23,855 bases of DNA from positions 1-23,855 of the forward strand of contig CAJLXC010000022.1 of the NCBI GenBank assembly GCA_905210545.1, read 5' to 3'. The DNA is from an uncultured Eubacteriales bacterium. GTDB taxonomy: Bacteria > Bacillota > Clostridia > Christensenellales > Borkfalkiaceae. The notes under the pieces were generated by a model. It was not told where the DNA came from. It did no database searches and saw only the letters and a program-made list of their open reading frames with translations. Made by a program: the position numbers and the translations under genes. Positions 1 to 7,007 of this stretch are shown piece after piece. Position 1 is the first letter of the stretch. The number at the start of each line of letters is the position of its first letter.

Positions 1-1187
1 GCTATAGCCTGCAAAAATTCGCGGGAATTAAGCTTTATCGGCGTAACGCCTTCTTTTTTGAATATTCCCGCAAGGTCGCCCGTCATCTTTCCGCTTTCTA
101 TCGTAGAAAGAGTGCCTTTTTCGAGGCGTTCCGCAAAATCGGACAGCTCTTTTATCCCGTCCAGCTCGCCGCGTTTTTTAAGCGCGCCCGTCCAGGCGAA
201 TATCGTCGCGACGGGGTTTGTGGAGGTTTCTTCTCCCTTTATATATTTATAATAATGTCTGGTAACCGTGCCGTGGGCGGCTTCGTATTCGTAAATTCCG
301 TCGGGCGAAACGAGAACGCTCGTCATCATGGCAAGACTGCCGTAAGCGGTTGCCACCATATCGCTCATAACGTCGCCGTCGTAATTTTTGCACGCCCAGA
401 CCACGCCGCCTTCGCTTCTCACGATTCTCGCAACCACGTCGTCTATAAGCGTGTACATATACTCTATGCCCGCGGCGGCGAATTTGTCTTTATATTCGTT
501 TTCGTAAATCTCGGCAAATATCTTTTTGAATTCTCCGTCGTAAACCTTGCTTATGGTATCTTTCGTAGAAAACCAGAGCGGAAGCTTTACGTCGAGCGCG
601 TAATTAAAGCACGCGCGGGCAAAGCTTTTTATGCTTTTATCGGTGTTGTGCATAGCGCATACTACGCCGCCGCCCGCAAAATCGAAAACCTCTTCGGTAA
701 CCTCTTTGCCGTTTCTGTCGGTAAAAACGAGCTTTGCCTTTCCCGCGCCCGCAGCCCCGTCTACGGCTTTATAAATATCGCCGTAAGCGTGTCTTGCGAT
801 GACGATGGGTTTTTTCCACGTGGGAATATACGGCTTTATTCCGTCAACCATTATCGGCGCGCGGAACACAGTTCCGTCAAGCGCGGCGCGGATAGTGCCG
901 TTGGGACTCTTCCACATTTTTTTAAGGTTATATTCTTCTACGCGTTGCGCGTTGGGGGTTATGGTCGCGCACTTTACGGCAACGCCGTATTTTTTAGTCG
1001 CGAGCGCGGAATCGAGCGTTATTTTATCGTCCGTTCTGTCGCGTTCTTTAAGTCCAAGATCGTAATATTCCGTTTTAAGCTCCACGAACGGCTCGATAAG
1101 AATTTCCTTTATCCACCGCCACAATACTCTCGTCATTTCGTCGCCGTCCATTTCGACAAGCGGCGTTTTCATTCCGATTCTTTGCAT
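1..1187 (-). CDS. icd: NADP-dependent isocitrate dehydrogenase, 3' end missing
   Basis: Oxidatively decarboxylates isocitrate to 2-oxoglutarate with NADP+, supplying NADPH and the glutamate precursor in the cytosol. 395 codons are visible, starting MQRIGMKTPLVEMDGDEMTR, with the tract AAHGTVTRHYYKYIKG and then STNPVATIFAWTGAL. These match the eukaryote-like homodimeric IDH subfamily rather than the E. coli Icd type. Family members are about 400-410 residues, so roughly the last 10-15 residues fall outside the window. The ATG at 1187 is chosen because GGAGAAGG lies just upstream and the family N-terminus starts here. It has its own promoter (1219-1247) downstream of ddl, so it is probably transcribed independently as well as by read-through. 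Family and partial status are clear. Confidence 0.95.
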   Translation of the reverse strand, partial: MQRIGMKTPLVEMDGDEMTRVLWRWIKEILIEPFVELKTEYYDLGLKERDRTDDKITLDSALATKKYGVAVKCATITPNAQRVEEYNLKKMWKSPNGTIRAALDGTVFRAPIMVDGIKPYIPTWKKPIVIARHAYGDIYKAVDGAAGAGKAKLVFTDRNGKEVTEEVFDFAGGGVVCAMHNTDKSIKSFARACFNYALDVKLPLWFSTKDTISKVYDGEFKKIFAEIYENEYKDKFAAAGIEYMYTLIDDVVARIVRSEGGVVWACKNYDGDVMSDMVATAYGSLAMMTSVLVSPDGIYEYEAAHGTVTRHYYKYIKGEETSTNPVATIFAWTGALKKRGELDGIKELSDFAERLEKGTLSTIESGKMTGDLAGIFKKEGVTPIKLNSREFLQAI

Positions 1188-1218
1188 AACCTTCTCCGTA
1201 ACGTTTATTTTTACGGAT

Positions 1219-1247
1219 ATTTTATCATAAAGCGCGGGATTTTACAA
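1219..1247 (-). promoter_or_regulatory. Promoter for icd
   Basis: On the minus strand TTGTAA (1242-1247) and TAAAAT (1219-1224) are separated by 17 bp. The -10 is preceded by TGA, giving an extended -10 (TGATAAAAT). It lies in the 65-bp gap between ddl and icd and gives a leader of about 25-30 nt containing the icd ribosome site. Consensus-based prediction only. Confidence 0.65.
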
Positions 1248-1252
1248 GCGTT

Positions 1253-2344
1253 TCAGCCGCGTTTCGCGCCCTTTGCCCCCGCCACGGATAAAATTCCCGA
1301 ATCGAAACGTTTTACGAAAAGGCGTTCCGCTTTGCTTTTTTCTTCCGCGACGGCGATAAGCTCCGTTAAAAGCGAAGAAAAGCCTTTCAGCGTGTTGCAG
1401 AACAAATAGTACGCAAGCGATCCGGGAACGGAATTTATTTCGTTTACGAAAACCTTTCCGTTGATAACCATAAAATCTATTCTTACGATTCCGCTAAAGC
1501 CTGACTTCTCGTACACAGAGGCAGTCGTTTTTTGAATTTTTTCCGCAATTTTCGGTTCTATGTCCGCGGGGAAGACGTGCGTTCCGCCCTCGTATTTATC
1601 GGCAAAAGATAAAATTTCGTCTTTTTTGACGGATTTTTCGCACGCGGAAACGATTATTTCTCCGTTTCTCGCCCGATACGCCGCGCAGTTTATCTCCGTA
1701 AAATCTTCCGCAAACGGCTCGACAAGCGCTTTCCCGCCGAATTTAAGCGCGTATAATAAGGCGGCTGAAAGCTCTTCTATATCGTTCGCGCGGTTTATGC
1801 CTATGCTCGAACCGCCGCAGGCGGGCTTTACGATTACGGGAAAGCCGAACGGCAAATCCGCAGCGGAACAATCCGCGCTTTTAAGCACCGCGTAAGGCAG
1901 ACACGGAACTCTCGCGCCTTTAAGGAAGATTTTCGTCGCCTCCTTATCCATGGCGACGGCGGACGGCAAAACCGACGGCGAAGCGAGCGGCACGCCGCAG
2001 GCTTCTATCAGACCCGAAAAGCTTCCGTTTTCTCCCGCGCCGCCGTGCATACAATTGATTGCGGCGGCAGGTCTGCACAGCTCTTTCAGCTTTTTGCCTT
2101 TTATTACGTACAGCGCGCCGTCCGGCAGCAACGCCGCGTTTTTAAGCTTTTTCCTGTCGAGACTTTTATAGTTATCGATATTGAAAAGGGCGTCGCCCGT
2201 AAACCACTTGCCCGTTTCGTCCACGTAAACCGGTACGGGAACGAACTTCGTTTTATCCAGCGAATTGAGCGCGAGCGCGCCGGTAATGACCGAAATTTCT
2301 CTCTCCGGCGACTCTCCGCCGAAAAAAACCGCTATACTTTTCAT
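1253..2344 (-). CDS. ddl: D-alanine--D-alanine ligase
   Basis: ATP-grasp enzyme that joins two D-alanines for the peptidoglycan stem peptide in the cytoplasm. 363 aa. Visible motifs: GGESPEREIS near residues 9-18 (including the conserved Glu of the first D-Ala site), HGGAGENGS at 100-108, KPACGGSSIG at 173-182, VRIDFM at 287-292, and NEINSVPGS at 301-309 for metal and substrate binding. The loop around 245-255 (SFADKYEGG) is shorter than the FYDYEAKY loop of classical Ddl proteins, so this is a divergent clade; I see no basis to call it a D-lactate-type ligase. GGAGG lies 8 nt before the ATG. It follows the MurF-type ligase by 60 bp; MurF uses the D-Ala-D-Ala product, so the pairing makes functional sense. 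Confidence 0.93.
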   Translation of the reverse strand: MKSIAVFFGGESPEREISVITGALALNSLDKTKFVPVPVYVDETGKWFTGDALFNIDNYKSLDRKKLKNAALLPDGALYVIKGKKLKELCRPAAAINCMHGGAGENGSFSGLIEACGVPLASPSVLPSAVAMDKEATKIFLKGARVPCLPYAVLKSADCSAADLPFGFPVIVKPACGGSSIGINRANDIEELSAALLYALKFGGKALVEPFAEDFTEINCAAYRARNGEIIVSACEKSVKKDEILSFADKYEGGTHVFPADIEPKIAEKIQKTTASVYEKSGFSGIVRIDFMVINGKVFVNEINSVPGSLAYYLFCNTLKGFSSLLTELIAVAEEKSKAERLFVKRFDSGILSVAGAKGAKRG

Positions 2345-2403
2345 AAAAAAAACACCTCCGCAAAAATTTTTTCGCTTTGGTGTTTCGTTTCGTTTGTCTA
2401 TAG

Positions 2404-4068
2404 TCAGTCGTATTCATCGGGCAGGTCGTTAAGGAACAAGCAAACCTCGCCGTCTTTTACCCCGCCGAGAAGCTCTACCGCCGCCTTAAGGGTATCGGCG
2501 GTTTTAACGTTTTCTTCTGCGATTCTGCCGCCGGATAAACCTTTTTTAAGCGCGTCCGTATTAGTTTTGCCTACGAGGACGACTTCGTCCGCGACTTCCG
2601 AGATAAGCTTGCCGAGATTTTCGTTTGCGAGCTCCTGCCGTTCGCCGAGTTCCACAAGCCCCGGCGTTATAACGGTTTTTTTGCCGCCGAATTCCGACAA
2701 CGTTTCGAGAGCGGCGACCGCGCCGTCTTCGCTCGAATTGTACGCGTCGTCTATAATAATCCCGCCGCCCGCGGCTTTTATCGTGCTTAACCTGTGCGGA
2801 ACGGGTTTACTGTTGAAAGCTCCCGCCTTTATATCCCCGACCGACGCGCCGAGTTTATACGCCGCGGCGGCGGCAAGACAGATATTAGAAACGTTGTGTC
2901 TGCCGAGAAGTTCCGTTTCTATGCGGACGGGCTTTTCGCCTTTTATGCATAAATCGAAGGTCGAGCCTTCTGCCGAAAGCGAAACGTTTTCCGCGCGGAC
3001 GAAAGTTCCGTTTATACCCGCGGAATATTTATCGCCCACGAATTTACCGTAAAGCTCTTTCGCTCCGTCGTTATCCGAAGAAAAAATTGCGATTTTATCG
3101 CCGCAAAGATTTTCAAACAACTCGAACTTGGTCTTTTTTATCGTTTCTTCGTTGCCGAAACTTTCGAGATGCTGGGAATTGACGCCCGTCAGAACCCCTA
3201 CGGAAGGCATAACCACGTCGCAAAGTTCTTTTATGTCGCCCTTATTTTTCGCGCCCATTTCGGCGATGAAAAAGTCCGCGTCCGCGCCGTTTTTTACCGT
3301 CAGCGCGATGCCGAGCGGCGTGTTGAACGATTCCGGTGTGGCAATCACTTTATGCGAAACGGAAAGCATCGATTTAAGCAATTCCTTAACGCCCGTTTTG
3401 CCGAAACTGCCCGTGATTCCTATTTTCACCGCGGAGGATTTTTTAAGCGTTTCTTTCGCTTTTTTCACGAATCGCGCGTTGCGGAAATCTTCCGACGGTT
3501 TGTTTATCGCCTCCGAAACGATTACCGCGTAAGGCAGAAGCATAGGCGTAAACGTAAGAATAGAAAACCTTAACACCGCGAGTATGTCGCTTTTTATGAG
3601 AAACGCAATAGAATCCGCGACGAAACATATAAAAAGGCACAAAACGAACGCGACGAAAAACAGCGTTACGGAAAGCCTTATCAGCCTGCCCGTTTTTTTA
3701 AGCGGCAATTTTGCCGCGACGCCGGCTTCGGTTTTTATATACAAAGCGAGGAAAAGTATAAAAGTAGAAAACCCGACGAGCGACGACGCGCCCTCTCCTA
3801 CCGCGGGGATAAAACACGCGGCGACCAGGCAGAACGACAAAAACGACATAAGACTTAAAAGCATAAGTCTGTTTTTATAGCCCGCGCAGGAAGTCTTATA
3901 CCGGCGGGAAAGCCTGTCGGGCTTATAACCCGTCTGCTGCGCGATAAGCAAAAAACGCGACGAGGCAAGCGTCAGAAGCGCGGCTATCGCCGCCGACGCG
4001 ACGAGCGGAATTATCGCGTAAGGAAAAGCGAACAGTTCCGCAAATGAGTTGAATTCAGTAGGAAACAT
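2404..4068 (-). CDS. murF: Membrane-anchored MurF-type Mur ligase
   Basis: Predicted to add D-Ala-D-Ala to the UDP-MurNAc-tripeptide using ATP. 554 aa. Residues 1-190 hold about five hydrophobic segments (roughly 16-43, 68-88, 98-112, 132-158, 165-186) instead of the usual cytosolic MurF N-terminal substrate domain. The Mur ligase core follows: P-loop ITGSFGKTGVKE (218-229), ESFNTPLG (246-253), a central part with LGRHNVSN (388-395), and a C-terminal domain with DDAYNSSEDG (440-449). It ends LNDLPDEYD, resembling the conserved MurF tail. It starts 4 nt after the upstream hydrolase stop with no strong ribosome site, suggesting translational coupling. The ddl neighbour supports a MurF role. The alternative is another Mur-ligase-fold amide ligase; the exact substrate is inferred. 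Confidence 0.85.
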   Translation of the reverse strand: MFPTEFNSFAELFAFPYAIIPLVASAAIAALLTLASSRFLLIAQQTGYKPDRLSRRYKTSCAGYKNRLMLLSLMSFLSFCLVAACFIPAVGEGASSLVGFSTFILFLALYIKTEAGVAAKLPLKKTGRLIRLSVTLFFVAFVLCLFICFVADSIAFLIKSDILAVLRFSILTFTPMLLPYAVIVSEAINKPSEDFRNARFVKKAKETLKKSSAVKIGITGSFGKTGVKELLKSMLSVSHKVIATPESFNTPLGIALTVKNGADADFFIAEMGAKNKGDIKELCDVVMPSVGVLTGVNSQHLESFGNEETIKKTKFELFENLCGDKIAIFSSDNDGAKELYGKFVGDKYSAGINGTFVRAENVSLSAEGSTFDLCIKGEKPVRIETELLGRHNVSNICLAAAAAYKLGASVGDIKAGAFNSKPVPHRLSTIKAAGGGIIIDDAYNSSEDGAVAALETLSEFGGKKTVITPGLVELGERQELANENLGKLISEVADEVVLVGKTNTDALKKGLSGGRIAEENVKTADTLKAAVELLGGVKDGEVCLFLNDLPDEYD

Positions 4069-4072
4069 ATAT

Positions 4073-4735
4073 TTAACCGAGTAAAAACTCTCTTACCTCC
4101 ATATCGAACGTGTGGGGCTTATCTATAAACGCGAAATGCCCCGCGTCTTTGATAAACAGCAGCTTGCTGTTTTTTATGCCTTTATAAAGTCTTTTTGCCA
4201 TATAAGGCGGCGTTTCTTTGTCTTTTTCTCCGAAAACTATAAACGTCCTGTTTTTTATTCCGGGCAACAACCCGTCGAGATTTTCGTTCACTATTTTAAC
4301 GAAGCTCTTTTTCATAACGTCGTCGAGTTTAAGATAATCGGGCGAATAAAACCGCGCGAGCCTTTCCTTTTTCACGAATTTTTTAAGCACGGCAAATTCC
4401 AGAGCTTTTATTCTTTTTATAACGCCGCGCTTTGGTTTTAACCCCGCCGCCCCCGTAAGCACAATCGAATCGAAAAGCCCGGGGTCTTCCGCGGCGAGCT
4501 TTATCGCTATTCTCGCGCCGAAAGAATGCGCTATGACGTGCGGCTTTACTATCCCGTTTTTTTGCATATATTCCCTGACCTCTTCCGCATAATCGGACAG
4601 CGAGTAGGGATATTCCATACCCGCGTTGGAGCCGAACCCTTTGAGGTCGGGTGCAAACGCCTCGAAATCGCGCGCGAAAAATTTAAGCTGATAAGAAAAC
4701 GACCTTCCGCTCGACAGATACCCGTGCAAAAACAA
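4073..4735 (-). CDS. Alpha/beta hydrolase; true start probably upstream
   Basis: Cytosolic alpha/beta-hydrolase fold protein, substrate unknown. From the TTG at 4735 it is 220 aa. The oxyanion-side motif FLHGYLSSG opens the protein, the nucleophile elbow is AHSFGA (Ser71), the acid is in FGEKDKE (Asp172 likely) and the base is in DAGHFAF (His200). The frame stays open upstream for 16 codons, back to the rimI stop at 4783. The first beta strand that normally precedes the HG motif lies in that extension, so the TTG start probably truncates the protein. An AAAGGAG site inside the rimI end is spaced for a start at 4781-4783, but the codon there is ATC. Next gene on the same strand is murF, 4 nt downstream. 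Family is sure; function and start are not. Confidence 0.8.
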   Translation of the reverse strand: MFLHGYLSSGRSFSYQLKFFARDFEAFAPDLKGFGSNAGMEYPYSLSDYAEEVREYMQKNGIVKPHVIAHSFGARIAIKLAAEDPGLFDSIVLTGAAGLKPKRGVIKRIKALEFAVLKKFVKKERLARFYSPDYLKLDDVMKKSFVKIVNENLDGLLPGIKNRTFIVFGEKDKETPPYMAKRLYKGIKNSKLLFIKDAGHFAFIDKPHTFDMEVREFLLG

Positions 4736-4782
4736 AAGCTGTTTTTTCTCTTCGGTAAAAGCCGTGACAGGACTTTTCGTGA

Positions 4783-5220
4783 TCAGAACTCCTTTAACAT
4801 AACTACGGCGTCTTCGCCGTCCGCGTAATACTTTTTACGGACGGAAAACGCTTTAAAACCAAACTTTTCGTAAAGCCGCGCGGCAACGAGATTGCTTTTT
4901 CTCACCTCGAGAAAGATTTTCTCCGCGCCGCTTTCCGCCGCCGAGCAGATAAACTTTTCAACGAGCGCGCCGCCCGCGCCTTTGCCGCGGAATTCGGGCA
5001 GAACGAACACGTCCTCTAAATCGTATACGCCGTCCGCGCCGACGGTATAGGTCAAAAACCCCGCGGGCTTTTCGTCGGACTCGTAAATAAACCCGAAAAA
5101 CCTGCCGCCGCCGATTGCCGAACGAATCATATTCTCGTTCCAGCCGTCAAAAAAGCCGTATTCCCGCGCGGAAGCGATAAACGCGATCTCGCGGTCGTTA
5201 AAAACGGCGGCGCGTATCAT
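4783..5220 (-). CDS. rimI: Ribosomal protein S18-alanine N-acetyltransferase
   Basis: GNAT-fold enzyme that acetylates the N-terminal alanine of ribosomal protein S18 (in some bacteria also other proteins) with acetyl-CoA. 145 aa, the usual length. Visible motifs: LEDVFVLPEFRGKGAG (residues 68-83) with the acetyl-CoA binding RGKGAG, then FLEVRKSNLVAARLYEKFGF (103-122) and RKKYYADGEDAVVM (128-141), a RimI signature. It overlaps tsaB by 4 bp (ATGA), implying coupled translation. The tsaE-tsaB-rimI order is widespread in bacteria. Distinguished from generic GNATs by the SN..A..LYEKFGF and YY.DGEDA motifs plus context. Confidence 0.92.
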   Translation of the reverse strand: MIRAAVFNDREIAFIASAREYGFFDGWNENMIRSAIGGGRFFGFIYESDEKPAGFLTYTVGADGVYDLEDVFVLPEFRGKGAGGALVEKFICSAAESGAEKIFLEVRKSNLVAARLYEKFGFKAFSVRKKYYADGEDAVVMLKEF

Positions 5221-5819
5221 CTGCCTTCCTCCGCCTGACTCTTGCGGATATAAAGAGGCGTAAGCTCTTCGGGCGGAATAAGCTCGGTTTTCTTCGCTTC
5301 TATCGCGGCGATAAGACCGTCCGCGGGAGAAACTTCTTCCGCTCCGACCTTATCGAGTCGTTCAAACGAAACGACGCGTCTGCCTTTTCCGAGTTTTAAA
5401 ACTTCTTCTTCCGTAAGATAAGAAGGCTCCGTATCCGCCGCGCCGTTTTTATAACCGCACGCGTAATATCCGCCGTGCCCCGCGTCTATAACGGCAAGCG
5501 CGTCGTCTTTTACATTGTATGCAAGGGTATCGAAAGAAGTTATAGAAAGCGCGGGTTTTTTATATGCGAAGCACAGCGCCTTGGCGGTGGCAACGCCTAT
5601 CCTTATCCCCGTAAACGACCCCGCGCCGACCACGCAGGCGATAAAGTCCGCGTCTTTGATTTTTTTGCCCGATTCTTTTTCGAGTTCTTCTATCGTCGGC
5701 ATAAGAGCTACGGAATGCTTTACTCCGCAATCTTTTAAAAAGCGCGTATAAATTTTTCCGTCGGCTTCTATAATCGCCGTCAGGTGTTTGCCCGACGTGT
5801 CTATCGCAAGATAACTCAT
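5217..5819 (-). CDS. tsaB: tRNA t6A37 threonylcarbamoyltransferase subunit TsaB
   Basis: Non-catalytic partner of TsaD in the complex that places N6-threonylcarbamoyl on A37 of ANN-decoding tRNAs. 200 aa, slightly shorter than many TsaB proteins. It begins MSYLAIDTSGKHL, an ASKHA-fold phosphate-1-like strand, followed by CGVKHSVALMPTIEELE (31-47) and the hallmark VVGAGSFTGIRIGVATAKAL (63-82). A 4-bp ATGA overlap exists at each side, with tsaE upstream and rimI downstream. tsaD and tsaC are not in this window. Very confident. Confidence 0.95.
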   Translation of the reverse strand: MSYLAIDTSGKHLTAIIEADGKIYTRFLKDCGVKHSVALMPTIEELEKESGKKIKDADFIACVVGAGSFTGIRIGVATAKALCFAYKKPALSITSFDTLAYNVKDDALAVIDAGHGGYYACGYKNGAADTEPSYLTEEEVLKLGKGRRVVSFERLDKVGAEEVSPADGLIAAIEAKKTELIPPEELTPLYIRKSQAEEGR

Positions 5820-6229
5820 AAAGAGATTTTCCTTTCGTTTTCGCTGATTTTTTCTATTTTTACCGTTTTAAGCTTTTCGGGCAGAACGTCCGCGATGTTT
5901 TCCGCCCATTCTATGAGACAGATATCGTCGCCCCCGAAATAATCGGTAAGCCCCAACAGAGCGGCGTCTTCCCCGCAGGAAAGGCGATAACAGTCGTAAT
6001 GATACAAAAAATCGCCGTAAACGTTGAGATAAGCGTAAGTGGGACTCGTTACGCCGTTAAGACCAAAATATTCCGCAACGCCTTTGACGAAAGCGGTTTT
6101 GCCCGCGCCGAGATCGCCGGAAAGCACCACCACGTCGCCGCGGTTTAAGCTTGCGGCGTATTTTTTCGCAAGCTCGCGCGTTTCGCTTTCTCCGCGCGTT
6201 ATAAAATAATCGTTTACCTTTTCCGTCAT
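5816..6229 (-). CDS. tsaE: tRNA t6A37 biosynthesis ATPase TsaE
   Basis: ATPase that drives turnover of the TsaB-TsaD complex in t6A synthesis. 137 aa. Walker A SGDLGAGKTAF at residues 37-47, the conserved TSPTYAYLNVY switch region (61-71), YHYDCYRL (76-83), and IEWAENI (106-112), all characteristic of TsaE. It starts 13 nt after ribU and overlaps tsaB by 4 bp (ATGA). The short gap to ribU suggests it can be read from the riboflavin-controlled promoter. Very confident. Confidence 0.95.
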   Translation of the reverse strand: MTEKVNDYFITRGESETRELAKKYAASLNRGDVVVLSGDLGAGKTAFVKGVAEYFGLNGVTSPTYAYLNVYGDFLYHYDCYRLSCGEDAALLGLTDYFGGDDICLIEWAENIADVLPEKLKTVKIEKISENERKISL

Positions 6230-6242
6230 TATGAAAGCTCCG

Positions 6243-6794
6243 TTAAATCCGCTTTACAAATCCCGATATTTTTTTATAAACCGCAATCGAAATCACGCTT
6301 ACCGAAACGGATTTTATCAGGTTGAAAAACACTATATAATACCACCACTCGGCAAACTTTTCCGCGGCGATATTGCCCATATACAGCGGGAACGTTATAA
6401 ATCTGTTTGCGACGAGCGACAAAAGCACCTGCATAACGCAACCCGCGGCAAGCGTTATTATAACCACGGGCAAACCTTTTTTAAAGCGATACACGAGCGT
6501 AGGAATTATTATAAAACCCACGCTTACCGCAAAATTAGCGATTTCGCCCACGCCGCCCGTAGAAGAACCTATTATAAATCTTAACAGTTCTTTGACCGCC
6601 GCCGCGCACACGCCCGACACCGGTCCGAAAATAAATCCCGCAAGCAATATAAACGTCAGAGAAAAGTCAAGCTTTAAAAACGGCGTTGCGGGAAATATCG
6701 GAAATTCCAGCAAAGAAACAACGAACGCCAGCGCGGCGAAAGCTCCCGTCCCCGCGAGTTTTTTGGTAACGGACATATTATCTTTTTCCGTCAT
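6243..6794 (-). CDS. ribU: Riboflavin ECF transporter S-component
   Basis: Membrane substrate-binding subunit of an energy-coupling-factor transporter, predicted to import riboflavin with the shared EcfA/A'/T module, which is not in this window. 183 aa, about six hydrophobic segments. FLKLDFSLTFILLAGFIFGP near residues 38-57 resembles the RibU core, and KKISGFVKRI forms a basic C-terminus. The frame is open further upstream to 6914, but that part is the FMN riboswitch, so I place the start at ATG 6794. The AAGGGGCG just before it serves as ribosome site and is buried in a hairpin (6802-6823). The upstream FMN riboswitch fixes the substrate assignment better than the protein alone. tsaE follows after 13 nt. 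Confidence 0.92.
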   Translation of the reverse strand: MTEKDNMSVTKKLAGTGAFAALAFVVSLLEFPIFPATPFLKLDFSLTFILLAGFIFGPVSGVCAAAVKELLRFIIGSSTGGVGEIANFAVSVGFIIIPTLVYRFKKGLPVVIITLAAGCVMQVLLSLVANRFITFPLYMGNIAAEKFAEWWYYIVFFNLIKSVSVSVISIAVYKKISGFVKRI

Positions 6795-6801
6795 AAGTAA
6801 A

Positions 6802-6823
6802 CGCCCCTTTATTCCAAGGGGCG
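6802..6823 (-). promoter_or_regulatory. Shine-Dalgarno-sequestering hairpin of ribU
   Basis: A perfect 8-bp stem (6802-6809 with 6816-6823) and a 6-nt loop lies between the FMN aptamer and the ribU start. On the transcript its 3' arm is AAGGGGCG, the only ribosome site for ATG 6794. No U-run follows, so this is better explained as a translational expression platform than as a terminator. Confidence 0.75.
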
Positions 6824-6856
6824 CGAAAAACGAGAAAGAAAAACGTATAAAAATAG

Positions 6857-6966
6857 ATTCTTTTTCCATCCGGACTATACCGTCGGTTTCGGAATCGCAC
6901 CGAATCTGCCGCAAGCGGCTCGCAGACTATACTGCCGGTGGGGATTTGCGCCCCGCCCCAAAGAAC
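6857..6966 (-). ncRNA. FMN riboswitch (RFN element)
   Basis: The minus strand shows the RFN signature: GGGGCGGGGCGCAAATCCCC, then ACCGGCAGTATAGTC, GAGCCGC, GGTGCGATTCCGAAACCGAC, and GGTATAGTCCGGATGG. The ends pair as TTCTTT with AAAGAA (P1). High FMN is expected to reduce expression of the downstream riboflavin transporter. It begins right at the predicted transcription start. Confidence 0.96.
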
Positions 6967-6972
6967 GTTTAC

Positions 6973-7001
6973 ATTATACGACTATTCCGCGCCGTTGTAA
7001 A
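6973..7001 (-). promoter_or_regulatory. Promoter of the FMN-riboswitch/ribU transcript
   Basis: Minus strand TTTACA (6996-7001), 17-bp spacer, TATAAT (6973-6978). The expected start at about 6966 coincides with the first base of the riboswitch P1. It sits just past the stop of the DeoC-like gene. Confidence 0.85.
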
Positions 7002-7007
7002 GTGTTT

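Noticed and set aside
255..1409. Long plus-strand open frame of 384 codons
   Set aside because: It runs opposite icd and the end of ddl, both of which match known families along their length; the frame has no family signature and is a shadow of GC-skewed codons.
1253..2344. D-Ala-D-Lac (vancomycin-resistance type) ligase
   Set aside because: The shortened loop is unusual, but no vanH/vanX-like genes are nearby and the other motifs fit ordinary Ddl.
6795..6914. N-terminal extension of ribU to 6914
   Set aside because: The extra 40 codons lie in the FMN aptamer and its hairpin; RibU proteins start near the ATG at 6794.
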